Shown piece by piece: positions 23,653 through 33,874 of a stretch of DNA of 64,000 nt. Each line of letters begins with the position of its first letter. Position 1 is the first letter of the stretch. Source of the DNA: Hordeum vulgare subsp. vulgare. Its lineage: Eukaryota; Streptophyta; Magnoliopsida; Poales; Poaceae. The notes beneath the pieces were generated by a model. It saw only the letters and a program-made list of their open reading frames with translations. It was not told the origin of the DNA and searched no databases. Location of the stretch: contig NC_058518.1 of the NCBI RefSeq assembly GCF_904849725.1, forward strand, positions 394,245,581 to 394,309,580. The letters run 5' to 3'. The translations under genes were made by a program, and so were the position numbers.

Positions 23653-24953
23653 CCATGTCACTTTGTCATTGTGCACATGAGCTCAACCATGTAGTAGTTG
23701 ATATAGTGAAACTACATGAAATGATGCCCTATTCACTAGGCATGATTTGGAGTAGTTTCCTCTTCCTTAATTTGTGGTCATTTGTCCCAAGTAAGTGCCC
23801 ACATATTATATATGATTTTGGGGTAGAATCTCCCAAGGAATCCAGTGGTGAAGTTAGTTTTGCCATTAGGATACTTTATGGAGTGGACATATTCAGAGGT
23901 GTTGCAAGTTTGCTCTTTGTTTTCATGGAATAGGTGGAGCCCAAGGGCATGAGCTTTTGTGTGGTAGTAGTAGGGGTTTTTCTTTACACCATGGTGGTGT
24001 CATTTATCACTTGGTGTTACTTGTGGGCAAGTTATGCCTAGACAAAGTGGGCATGTGGCTGGAAATTCCAGCTTAGTGAAATCTGGAATTTCACTAAGTC
24101 TGGGAATCTGGAAACATTTTCGTCTCCTGTAGATGAGGTTGTGCTGGTCATTGTGTTGTGATCTAGCCTTAGTTCAGTGCTAGGAATTTGGACCTGATAT
24201 ATTTGTGAAGCTCCCTGTAAAATTTCAACCCATTTGGAGTCCTGTAGTTTATGTTTTGGTTGCTGTAAAAAAGCTTCAGAACAAAGACAGAAAGTCAGGT
24301 GCAGGAATTTTCACTAAGTCCCTGAGATCTGATGGTTTTGGGAAAGTTCGCAGCCTTGTGTCTTCCTGTGTTTAATTCCTTTTGGTGTGATTCTTGCTTG
24401 TGCTTGTAGTATTCTTGGTTGGCTACAGCCACATATATTATTTGTCATATTTGGAGTGTTGTAGCTATGTTGCATGTAGCTCACAAAGTGCAAAGATGCA
24501 GATTATGGCAGATTGTGTAGTTTTGTCATTTTGATGTTTGTGAGTGCTTAGTTGATGTTGTGGTGTTCTTCCTTGCTCCAATCCATTCATGTTGGGTTTC
24601 TATATGCCTTGGCAACCTGGGGATACCAGATTTGTGCCATTTGAGTGTGTGGTGTTGATTTTGACACGTAAGGCTTCATATCTTGTCTCGTTGATCCCTG
24701 TTGATCCGTAGCTCCGATTATATTGTTCTTTATATGGTTTTGCATCGTGTTATCGAGACACATCTGATCATGTCATTATCATGCATGTCAAAACATCTTA
24801 GGGTACAGTTCTGTCCAGAAACTTGTAGTAGTTTCTTTTGCTTGTGCTAGTGATAGAAATAGTGATGCATGCTCATTTTTCATCTCATGCATCATGTGCT
24901 TATTGCATCTTGAGGTGCTGTTGTTCATTGGATGTTATTCTTATGTTGGGTAG

Positions 24954-25051
24954 CACTGGGATCGGAGAACGAGTACGTGGATTCGGGAGAGTATGTGCAG
25001 GATGAACAAGAACCATTCCAAGCTGAGGATATCACAGGGAAGATGATATGA
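24954..25051 (+). other. Conserved coding-like segment in element F
   Basis: The frame reads ...ENEYVDSGEYVQDEQEPFQ... and ends in TGA at 25049-25051. The reverse copy K has a corresponding segment (60890-60962) reading ENECEDSVEYVQEEQELYQ. Several differences between the copies are silent or conservative, suggesting this part of the LTR was once coding. No start codon is obvious, though TAG just upstream (24951-24953) could be an intron acceptor. Function unknown. Confidence 0.4.
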
Positions 25052-26296
25052 CCTTGATTCCATATCTAGACTTGTTATGCTAGTTTGCGTTTCCATGTCA
25101 TATTGCTCGCTGCCTACCACTGAATTAAATTGCCTCTTGATATGCCATGAACCCATACACTGATCCCTTCCTAGCAAAACTTGAATGGCTAAGTAGGCTT
25201 TGCTCAGCTACTAATGTTAGCGTTGCTAGATGCAGGTGCTTTGACTCATGTGATAACATGAGCTTGATATCATTATCTTAAATTCTGTTATTTAATTAAT
25301 GCACCTATATACTTGGTAAATGACGGAAGGCCTAGCCTTTTGCCGGGTGCTTTGCTCCGTTGTTGCCGCCTTAGTTACCGGCTACCGGTGTTTGATTCCA
25401 TAATGATCGCTCCTAACACATTCAGGGTTGTTATGGGGACCCCTCGATAAATCGCGTAGTGCTAAGGCTTGTACGGCAGGACCCAACATTGGTGTTAAAT
25501 TTGCTAACCACTTAATAAAAACTGCATAGGAAATAGCTACCCCGAGGATTTTAATCAACAACCCGGGCCAGTGCTCCTCATGAGTGTTGGTCCAACCCAG
25601 AGCAGCTTATTACGCTCCCCGGGGCAATTCGGTGTTTTGGCGTGGTAACCATCGCTCATCCGGCGTGTCCTGGGACTAAGATACGCGGCTTTTATCAGGG
25701 TCATCGACACGTCGGGAGGTCCTGCTAGCCTTGTCTTACCTTAGCGATATTTCTTGCGTATAGGAATCCCAGTGAAGCTTTGGTTTCCCCCAGAGTTGAG
25801 GTTTTCCTCTAAGGAATCCGACGAGATCACGAGATTCGTGATAGAGGATGACTTTGCGGCCTGTGTACGTTTGTGATGGACTAGTTGGAGCACCCCCGCA
25901 GGGTTTAATCTTTCGGAAAGCCGTTCCCGCGGTTATGTGGCAACTTGGAATATTTTGTTAACATCCGGTATTAGATAAATCAAACATAAGCTAATAAAAT
26001 TGCCAACTGTGTGCGTAACCGTGACTGTCCCCTCAAAGATCTCTCTTCGATCGGAAACACGGTGGGGTTATGAATGCCGTAGGTAGGTGTTTAGGATCAC
26101 TTAGTGATCAAGTAATCACGACCGCTAGTGTAGACCACCTTCATAAATGCTACGTAAGATAGCCACCAATTCAAGCTTAGGATGCTGCAACCTTAAACAC
26201 TTCACCTTATCCCACCTAATAACTTGACTAGTTCTGGCACCAAGGTCTTAGATTGTTGAGTCCCCGTGGCTCATGGATTCCTCCAAAATCCCAACA

Positions 26297-26398
26297 GGTT
26301 CACGTACCCCAGACACAGATGATCCCGATGACACTCAGCTGGCGTGGCAGTACGACGAGGAGACAGACCGCCTTTACGTGAACTATCCAGAAGATTGA
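26297..26398 (+). other. Acidic coding-like 3' segment in element F
   Basis: After CCAACAG (possible splice acceptor) an open frame runs GSRTPDTDDPDDTQLAWQYD... to TGA at 26396-26398. Its acidity matches the upstream segment at 24954-25051, so the two may be exons of one transcript in the LTR. The K copy is truncated before this point, so conservation cannot be tested here. Confidence 0.3.
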
Positions 26399-26657
26399 GG
26401 CGTGGTCGTGATCGTGGGCCTGCAGGCAGGGTAGCATAGCATTTCTATGTTTTGTAGTCCGTAGCGGAACTACCTTGGTTGTATGTGTGATGTACTCTGA
26501 GATATTTATGAGAAGGCAATTGAATCCCTGATTGTCTATCTTTATTATTATGTATGTGATGTGTTACTCGTTTGCGAGACGCTTAGATGTGCTCCTTTCC
26601 AATTCGGGGCCTCGATCCCCAGATCGGAAAGGACCGCATCTTGGTCGTTACACCAAG

Positions 26658-28721
26658 GCACCCCAAGGTAATATTCAAGGAAGACTCAAGAGTCTAAGCT
26701 TGAGGATGCCCCGGAAGGCATCCCCTCTTTCGTCTACAATCTATCGGTAATTTTACTCGGAGCTATATTTTAATTCTTCACATGATATGTGTTTTGCTTG
26801 GAGCGTCTTTTGTGTCTTTTTTTCTTTCCTTTTTATTTTTTGCACCATGCTGGTATGAGATAGTCCTTGGTTGGCTTTATAGAATGCTTCTTGTGCTTCA
26901 CTTATATCTTTTGAAGTTTGGATTGCCTGTTTCCCTACACATAGAAAACCGCCATTTGTAGAATGCTCTTTTGCTTCACTTATATTTGTTAGAGCGGGGC
27001 ATATCTTTTGTAGAAATAATTAAGCTCTCATGCTTCACTTATACCTATTTAGAGAGTTAACAGGAGTTGTCCATTCACATGGTTAGTCATAAAATCCTAC
27101 ATAAAACTTGTAGATCACTGAATATGATATGTTTGATTCCTTGCAATAGTTTTGCGACATGAATATGTGATATTAGAGTCATGCTAGTGAGTAATTGTGT
27201 ATTGTAGAAATACTTGTGTTAAGGTTTGTGATTCCCGTAGCATGCACGTATGGTGAACCGTTATGTGATGAAGTCGGAGCATGATTTCTTTATTGATTGT
27301 CATCCTTTGTGTGGAGGTTGGGATCGCGCGATGGTTAACTCCTACCAACCTTTCCCCTAGGAGCATGCGTGTAGTACCTTGTTTCGATGACTAATAGACT
27401 TTTGCAATAAGTATGTGAGTTCTTTATGACTAATGTTGAGTCCATGGATTATACGCACTCTCACCCTTCCACCATTGCTAGCCTCTCTAGTACCGCGCAA
27501 CTTTCGTCGGTGTATTACACCCACCATATAGCCTTCCTCAAAACAGGCACCATACCTACCTATTATGGCATTTTCATATCCATTCCGAGATATATTGCCA
27601 TGCAACTACCACTATTCCGTCTCATGACATGTGCCATCACTTCCATATTGCCATTGCATGATCGTAAGATAGCTAGCATGATGTTTCCATGGCTTGTCCA
27701 TTTTTTGATGTCATTGCTATGCTAGATCATTGTCACGGTACACTACCGAAGGTATTTCATATAGAGTCATCATTGCTCTAAGTATTGAGCTGTAAGTGTG
27801 ATGATCATTATTAATAGAGCATTGTCCCATGTGAGGAAATAAAAGAGGCCAGCGAAGCCCATTTACAAAAAAGAGAGATGCCAACCAAAATAAATAAAAA
27901 ATATATAAAAAAAGAGGCCAAAGAGCCCACAAAAAAAAGAGAGAAAAGAGAGAAGGGAAAATTGCTACTATCCTCTTTCCACACTTGTGCTTCAAATAGC
28001 ACTATGATCTTCATGACAGAGAGTCTCCTATGTTGTCACTTCCATATACTAGTGGGAAATTTTCATTATATAACTTGGCTTGTATATTCCAATGACGGGC
28101 TTCCTCAAAATTGCCCTAGGTCTTCGTGAGCAAGCAAGTTGCGTGCACACCCACTAGTTTCTTTTGTGAGCTTTCATACACTTATAAGCTCTAGTGCATC
28201 CGTGCGTGGCAATCCCTACTCACTCACATTGATATCTATTGATGGGCATCTCCATAGCCCGTTGATACGCCTAGTTGATGTGAGACTATCTCCTCCTTTT
28301 TTGTCTTCTCCATGACCACCATATTCTATTCCACCTATAGTGCTATGTCCATGGCTCACGCTCATGTATTGCGCGAAAGTTGAAAAAGTTTGAGAACACT
28401 AAAGTATGAAACAATTGCTTGGCTAAAACGGGGGTTGTGCATGATTTAAATACGTTGTGTGGGGAAGATGGAGCATAGCCAGACTATATGATTTTGTAGG
28501 GATAACTTTCTTTGGCCATGATATTTTGAGAAGACATGATTTCTTTGTTAGCATGCTTGAAATATTATTGTCTTTATGTCAAATGATAGACTATTGCTTC
28601 GAATCACTCGTGTTTTAGTATTCATGCCATGATTAGATTATATGATCAAGATTATGCTAGGTAGCATTCCACATCAAAAATTATCTTTTTTATCATTTAC
28701 CTACTCGAGGACGAGCAGGAA
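26658..28721 (+). other. Gypsy D 3' internal region, non-coding
   Basis: AT-rich sequence between insertion F and the polypurine tract, with stops in all frames. A purine-rich stretch at about 27840-27960 (AAAAGAGAGAAAAGAGAGAA) is low complexity. No gene is seen. Confidence 0.5.
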
Positions 28722-28736
28722 TTAAGCTTGGGATGT
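28722..28736 (+). other. Polypurine tract of Gypsy D
   Basis: AATTAAGCTTGGGATGT lies immediately before the 3' LTR start TGATACG, at the expected position for the plus-strand primer, though the purine run is short. Confidence 0.55.
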
Positions 28737-30271
28737 TGATACGTCTCTGTCGTATCTATAATTTTTGATTGTTTCATGCCAATATTCTACAACTTTCATA
28801 TACTTTTGGCAAGTTTTTATACTATTTTTGGGACTAACATATTGATCCAGTGCCCAGTGCCAGTTCCTGTTTGTTGCATGTTTTTTGTTTCGCAGAATAT
28901 CCATACCAAACGAAGTCCAAACATAATAAAAATTTACGGGGATTTTTTTTTGGAATATTTATGATTTTTGGGAAGAAGAATCAACGTGAGGCGATGCACG
29001 GAGTGCCCACAAGCCCTGTCGCCGCAGCCAGGGGGTGGGCCCGCGGCAGACAGGCTTGTGGCCACTCCTTAAGGCGGTTGGAGCCCTTCTTTCGCCGCAA
29101 GAAAGATAATATCCAGAATAAAATCGTGTTAAAAGTTCAGCCCAATCAGAGTTACGAATCTCCAGGAATTTAAGAAATTGTGAAACGCAGAATCTGGGAG
29201 CGCAGAAATAGAAGGACACACAAAGAGAGATCCAATCTAGGAGGGGCTCTCGCCCCTCTGCCGCCATGGAGACCATGGACCAGAGGGGAAACCCTTCTCC
29301 CATCTAGGGAGGAGGTCAAGGAAGAAGAAGGAGAAGGGGGCCTCTCTCCCCCTCTCTCCCGGCGGTGACGGAACGCCGCCCGGGACATCATCGTGTGACG
29401 GCGATCTACACCAACACCTCCATCATCTTCACCAACATCTCCATCACCTTCCCCAATCTATATTCAGCGATCCACTCTCCCGCAACCCTCTGTACCCTCT
29501 ACTTGAACATGGTGGTTTATGCTACATATTATTATCCAATGATGTGTTGCTATCCTATGATGTCTGAGTAGATTATCGTTGTCCTATCGGTGATTGATGA
29601 ATTGCTATGGTTGGTTTAATTTGCTTGTGGTTATGTTGTTGTCCTTTGGTGCCCATCATATGATCGCGCACGTGGATCACACCATAGGGTTAGTTGTATG
29701 TTGATAGGACTATGTATTGGCAGGCTAGAGTGACAGAAGCTTCAGACCTAGCATAGAAATTGATGCATATGGGATTGAAGAGGGACCAATATATCTTATT
29801 GCTATGGTTGGTTTTACCTTAATGAACGTTAGTAGTTGCGGACGCTTGCTAATAGTTCCAATCATAAGTGCATAGAATTTCAAGTAAGGGATGACAAGCT
29901 AGCAGAGGCCTCTCCCACATAATACTTGCTATCGATCTAGTAACGTAGTCAATTGCTTAGGGACAATTCCGCAACTCCTACCACCACTTTTCCACACTCG
30001 TTAGACACTCGTATTTGTTTATTTTTCTAACCAGTCCCTAGTTTTATTAACGTGTTCTTTACTTTCTTGCAAGCCTATCCTATCACTCCTACAAAGTACT
30101 TCTAGTTTCATACTTGTTCTAGGTAAAGCGAACGTAAAGTGTGCGTAGAGTTGTATCGTTGGTCGATAGAACTTGAGGGAATATTTGTCCTACCTTTAGC
30201 TCCTCGTTGGGTTCCACACTCTTACTTATCGAGAAAGGCTACAATTGATCCCCTATACTTGTGGGTTATCA
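28737..30271 (+). repeat. Gypsy D 3' LTR
   Basis: 1535 bp, starting TGATACGTCTCTGTCGTATC and ending GGGTTATCA. It is continuous, unlike its partner, and is followed by the target duplication GCCAC. Its hairpin is at 29003-29065. Confidence 0.93.
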
Positions 30272-30383
30272 GCCACTCGCACGCTCGAACTTCTGCAACT
30301 CGAGGGACCGGATACTTGGGTTTATTCTCAGTTCCATCATCCTTGGGATCACGGCTTGAAGAGCCTCTTAAGAACCTCCTCAT
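30272..30383 (-). CDS. Gypsy B downstream ORF, N-terminal 37 codons
   Basis: N-terminal piece of the 354-residue ORF continued at 8953-8001. The start ATG at 30383-30381 follows a purine-rich AAAGGGAAAAG. The first residues are basic and Ser-rich (MRRFLRGSSSRDPKDDGTEN), and the next part carries many Pro and Val residues. The frame crosses the D insertion point at codon 38 (Pro) without a stop, which both confirms the insertion and suggests the ORF was intact when D landed. Function unknown. Confidence 0.7.
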
Positions 30384-31184
30384 CTTTTCCCTTTTTTATC
30401 TCTGAAAATTTCTGAAATTTTTAGTGACTCTAAGGAAAAGTGAATAAGGCTCAACAAAACTCGTAGAAACTATTCCCTCAAGTGCCTAGAGGCCATATTA
30501 CGCATCAAAAATATTTGGGACCAGCTAAAATTAGCATGCAAAGCTCAAGAACATGGTCACCAAGGCAGCAAAAATACGCGATGTATAAGGCACTAGAGCA
30601 AAAACTAATTGGACCAATGGAGGAGTCACTTACCAAGGAGTAATTTCCCCAAAACAGTTCGGAGAATGGTGCTTTGAGAAAGGAGATCGAAAATCCCAGC
30701 AAGAAGAGCAAGAACACGGGTTTGAGCTGCGAAACGATTTTTTCTCGAGGTAGGAGGAGCAGATGGGAGCTAGAATGAGTGGAGGGGGTGCATGTGGGCC
30801 CCACAAGCCTGATACGCGTGGTCAGAGGGGGTGTCCGCACCTCCAGGGCTTGTGGCCCACTGGTGCAGCCCCCAGACTAGCTCTTCGTCTCAGTATTTTC
30901 CAAAAAATCCAAAAAAAATCATACTTGATTTTCAGGACGTTCAGAGAACTTTTATTTTCGGGGTACTTTTCCACGGGATGCTAAAATAGAAAACAGGGAA
31001 AACTAAACTAAATCTATCATTTTTCTTCTAAGCAACCGAAGGTGAAAGCTTGGAATATAGGTTTGTGACTCCTCGATTCATCCATCTCATGGTCATCCAA
31101 AGAGATCCGTCAATGAGGTTGATCAAGTCTCCTCGACAAACCTTTTCGAATCGCAAAAGAGAACGAAGAATTTTCAAATAGTCA
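30384..31184 (-). other. Gypsy B spacer with an LTR-like segment
   Basis: Non-coding block between the protease stop and the downstream ORF, where pol would be expected. Part of it (about 30780-31000) resembles 4240-4440 of B's own LTR: a GTGGGCCCCACAAGCC...GGCTTGTGG hairpin (30794-30860), then CAGTATTTTCCAAAAAATCC, then TTTTCAGGACGTTCAGAGAAC against TTTTCAGGTCATTCCGAGAAC. This suggests a duplicated LTR-derived segment or an old rearrangement replacing pol. Confidence 0.5.
30794..30860. other. Hairpin inside Gypsy B spacer
   Basis: GTGGGCCCCACAAGCC (30794 on) pairs with GGGCTTGTGGCCCAC (ending 30860); the middle pairs poorly. Same outer stem as the LTR hairpins. Confidence 0.6.
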
Positions 31185-31862
31185 CTAGGTCACCTCAATG
31201 GGGATGTGTATCTCCCCAACAAGCAAATCATACTTCATCTTAACAGGAGGTATAGGGCATTCAAAGCTCCCAATAAGAATCGATGAAGTTTTTTTGATAA
31301 CATTGATGCAATGTACTCGATATTGTTTCTTTGGAAAGTGCACCGTATGCTCATTACCGTTGACATGGAAAGTGACATTGCCTTTGTTGCAATCTATAAC
31401 AGCCCCTGCAGTGTTTAGAAAGGGTCTTCCAAGGATGACAACGATGGCATCGTCCTCAGGAATATCCAGAATAACAAAGTATGTTAAGATAGTGACATTA
31501 GCAACCACAACAGGCACATCCTTGCAAATGCCAATAGGGAAAGCAGTTGATTTGTCGGCCATTTGCACAGAGATTTCACTGGGTGTCAACTTATCCAGTT
31601 CAAGTCTACGATAAATAGAAAGAGGCATAACACTAACAACGGCTCCAAGGTCGCATAAAGCAGTTCTAACGTAGTTTCCTTTAATGGAGCAAGGTATAGT
31701 GGGCACACCGGGATCACCTAGTTTCTTAGGAGTTCCACCCTTGAAGGTATAATTAGCGAGCATGGTGGAAATCTCAACCTTAGGTATCCTCCTCTTATTA
31801 GTCACAATATCTTTCATGTACTTAGCATACGGAGACATTTTGAGCATATTTGTCAAACGCAT
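31185..31862 (-). CDS. Gypsy B aspartic protease region
   Basis: 225 codons starting at the ATG right after the gag stop TAA and in the same phase, so it was probably the C-terminal part of a gag-protease fusion. The retropepsin-like active site is CDLGAVVSVMPLSIYRRL (D-L-G-A in place of the common D-S/T-G-A, as usual in Athila/Tat-type Gypsy elements), and the flap/second-half motif is VILGRPFLNTAGAVID. It ends VGEIHIPIEVT. It would process the Gag polyprotein in the virus-like particle. RT, which normally follows in frame, is absent. Confidence 0.85.
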   Translation of the reverse strand: MRLTNMLKMSPYAKYMKDIVTNKRRIPKVEISTMLANYTFKGGTPKKLGDPGVPTIPCSIKGNYVRTALCDLGAVVSVMPLSIYRRLELDKLTPSEISVQMADKSTAFPIGICKDVPVVVANVTILTYFVILDIPEDDAIVVILGRPFLNTAGAVIDCNKGNVTFHVNGNEHTVHFPKKQYRVHCINVIKKTSSILIGSFECPIPPVKMKYDLLVGEIHIPIEVT

Positions 31863-33842
31863 TTACAGAAAGACAGGTCTAATCATTTCAACGAATCGCT
31901 CAAAATCCTCATCATCCTTTTTCTTGGATGGTTTGGGAGGAAAGGGCATGCGTTTCTGAACCCATGGTTCCCTTTCTTTACCATGCTTCCTAGCAGCGAA
32001 CTCGTTCTTATCGTATCTCTTAGTCTTAGGTTGTGGGTTATCAAGATCAACAGGTTCAATCTCCACATCCTTATCGTTGCTAGGTTGAGCATCTTCATGA
32101 ACATCACTAATGATATTATCATTAGGCTCATGTTCATCACCAGATTGTGTTTCAGTATCAGAAACAGAGGCATCGTTTGGACTCTTAGGGGTAACAACAT
32201 ATGTGTTGCTAGCGTGCAAGTTCCTATCATCTTTCTTCTTCTTTCTAGGATGACTAGGTGCATCAGTGCTAACTCCTTGAGAATCATGTTCAATTCTCTT
32301 AGGATGACCCTCAGGATAGAAAGATTCCTGAGTCATTCTACCGCCTCTAGTAACGATTCTGACAGAATTGTCATTCAACTCATTGAGCAAGTCATTTTGA
32401 GCCTTAAGTACTTGTTCTACCTGAGTAGTAACCATAGAGGTATGTTTACTCAGAAGCTTAAGATCATTGACAATTCTGTCCACACAAGCACTTAAATGAC
32501 TAAGCATACGAGCATTTTGTTCCAATTTTCTGCTAACATAATCATTGAAGCTTTGTTGTTTGGCAACAAAGTTATCAAATTCATCCATGCATAGGCTAGC
32601 AGATTTATCAAAAGGAATATCACTCTCATCAAACCTACGCAGAGAATTTACTTCTACTACCTGTATCGGGCTATCAAGACCATGGATCTCTTCGATAGGT
32701 GGTAGACTTTTGACATCTTCAGATTTAATGCCTTTCTCTCGCATAGATTTCTTAGCTTCTTGCATATCTTCAGGACTGAGGAATAAATTACCTCTTTTCT
32801 TCGGAGTTGGCTTAGGAGGTGGTTCGGGAATAGTCCAAGCATTCTCATTGCACAAGATGTTATTCAATAGGATCTCAACTTGTTCTACAGTTCGTTCCCT
32901 AAAAACACAACCGGCACAACTATCTAGGTGGTCTCTAGAAGCATCGGTAAGTCCATTATAGAAGATATCAAGTATTTCATTCTTCTCAAGAGGGTGATCA
33001 GGCAAATCATTCAGTAGCTGGACGAGCCTCCCCCAAGCTTGTGGGAGACTCTCTTCTTCAGCTTGAGCAAAATTGTATATTTCCTGCAAGGCAGCTTGCT
33101 TCTTATGGGAAGGGAAATATTTTTCAGAGAAGTAGTAGACCATATCCTCGGGGCTATGCACACAACCAGGAGTAAGAGAAGTGAACCAAGTCTTAGCATC
33201 ATCCTTTAGTGAGAAAGGAAACAGTTTAAGGATATAGTAGTGGCAGATCTTTTCCTCACTCGTGAATAGGGTGGCTATATCGTGCAGTTTGGTAAGATGG
33301 GCTACAACCGTTTCAGACTCACAACCGTGAAAAGGATCAGATTCGACCAGAGTGATTAACTCAGGGTCGACAGAGAATTCATAATCCTTATCGGTCACAA
33401 AGATAGACGAAGTAGCAAACTTCGGGTCGTATTTCATCCTAGCGTTCAGAGATTTTTCTTTCCACTTGAGCAGTAATTTCTCAACATCATAGCTATCCTT
33501 ACAAGCAAGAAAGTCCTCAGCTATCTCTCCCTCCATAACATAACGCTCAGGCATATCAGGCAATTCATTTCTAGGAGAGCTAGTTCTAGCAGGCAAAATA
33601 GCAGGTTCTACTTCAATAGTATCAGTAGTTTCAGAAGTATCATCACATCTAGCAGCAACTCTAGCAATTTGTGCAACAAGGAATGCACCTAGTGGCAAAG
33701 CAGTATCAAGCATAGCATCATCAGGTAAAGTAGTATCAAGCATATCATCATCATAAGCATCATGGGCAGCAGAAGTAGCATCATCAAGCACAGGCGACAT
33801 ATCAAGATTTCTAGCACGAGGTGGTGTCGCAAACTTACTCAT
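31863..33842 (-). CDS. Gypsy B Gag protein
   Basis: 659 codons from MSKFATPPRARNL to ...RPVFL, then TAA. The central retrotransposon Gag domain is clear at about residues 205-335 (LFPFSLKDDAKTWFTSL, YFSEKYFPSHKKQAALQEI, AWGRLVQLLNDLPDHPL). A Pro-rich linker (residues ~345-360) and a long acidic and Lys-rich C-terminal region follow; no CCHC zinc knuckle is visible, common in this lineage. Gag would form the particle that packages element RNA. The frame is intact over 1977 nt, and the TAA that separates it from the in-phase protease is the only break in about 885 codons. It could be a point mutation or a readthrough site. Lineage: Ty3/Gypsy, Athila/Tat-like, by motif. Confidence 0.88.
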   Translation of the reverse strand: MSKFATPPRARNLDMSPVLDDATSAAHDAYDDDMLDTTLPDDAMLDTALPLGAFLVAQIARVAARCDDTSETTDTIEVEPAILPARTSSPRNELPDMPERYVMEGEIAEDFLACKDSYDVEKLLLKWKEKSLNARMKYDPKFATSSIFVTDKDYEFSVDPELITLVESDPFHGCESETVVAHLTKLHDIATLFTSEEKICHYYILKLFPFSLKDDAKTWFTSLTPGCVHSPEDMVYYFSEKYFPSHKKQAALQEIYNFAQAEEESLPQAWGRLVQLLNDLPDHPLEKNEILDIFYNGLTDASRDHLDSCAGCVFRERTVEQVEILLNNILCNENAWTIPEPPPKPTPKKRGNLFLSPEDMQEAKKSMREKGIKSEDVKSLPPIEEIHGLDSPIQVVEVNSLRRFDESDIPFDKSASLCMDEFDNFVAKQQSFNDYVSRKLEQNARMLSHLSACVDRIVNDLKLLSKHTSMVTTQVEQVLKAQNDLLNELNDNSVRIVTRGGRMTQESFYPEGHPKRIEHDSQGVSTDAPSHPRKKKKDDRNLHASNTYVVTPKSPNDASVSDTETQSGDEHEPNDNIISDVHEDAQPSNDKDVEIEPVDLDNPQPKTKRYDKNEFAARKHGKEREPWVQKRMPFPPKPSKKKDDEDFERFVEMIRPVFL

Positions 33843-33874
33843 AACTGAAGGTGAATCAAGTGCAGAGCTAGATG

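Larger units (their letters stand above)
21255..26652 (+). mobile_element. Element F: solo giant LTR (LARD/Sukkula-like)
   Basis: 5398 bp bounded by TGTAGTGCCCCAAG and GGTCGTTACA, inserted in Gypsy D between CCGAG (21250-21254) and CCAAG (26653-26657), a one-mismatch duplication. Removing it restores a Triticeae motif (GGGGATGCCC...AAGGCACCCCAAGG) in D. It has no gag-pol and no shorter internal LTR pair, and a second, reverse-oriented partial copy (K) lies at 60022-64000. Size, TG...CA ends and lack of genes fit a solo LTR of a large non-autonomous element such as Sukkula, but I give the name tentatively. It contains tRNA-like modules and short conserved coding-like segments, listed separately. 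GC-rich frames at 21850-22626 look fortuitous. Confidence 0.6.
8959..30271 (+). mobile_element. Gypsy-type element D, non-autonomous
   Basis: Plus-strand LTR element bounded by the perfect duplication GCCAC (8954-8958 and 30272-30276). Its 5' LTR is 8959-9736 plus 18347-19100 (split by Copia E) and its 3' LTR is 28737-30271. A primer-binding site at 19112 and a polypurine tract before 28737 confirm orientation. Without insertions E and F it would be about 7.3 kb. The only coding trace is an acidic frame at 19224-20432; no gag, protease, RT or integrase is visible. It resembles the abundant Sabrina-type Triticeae elements, a name I give tentatively. Its two LTRs differ clearly (about four substitutions in the first 60 bases), so it is much older than E. 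Confidence 0.9.
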
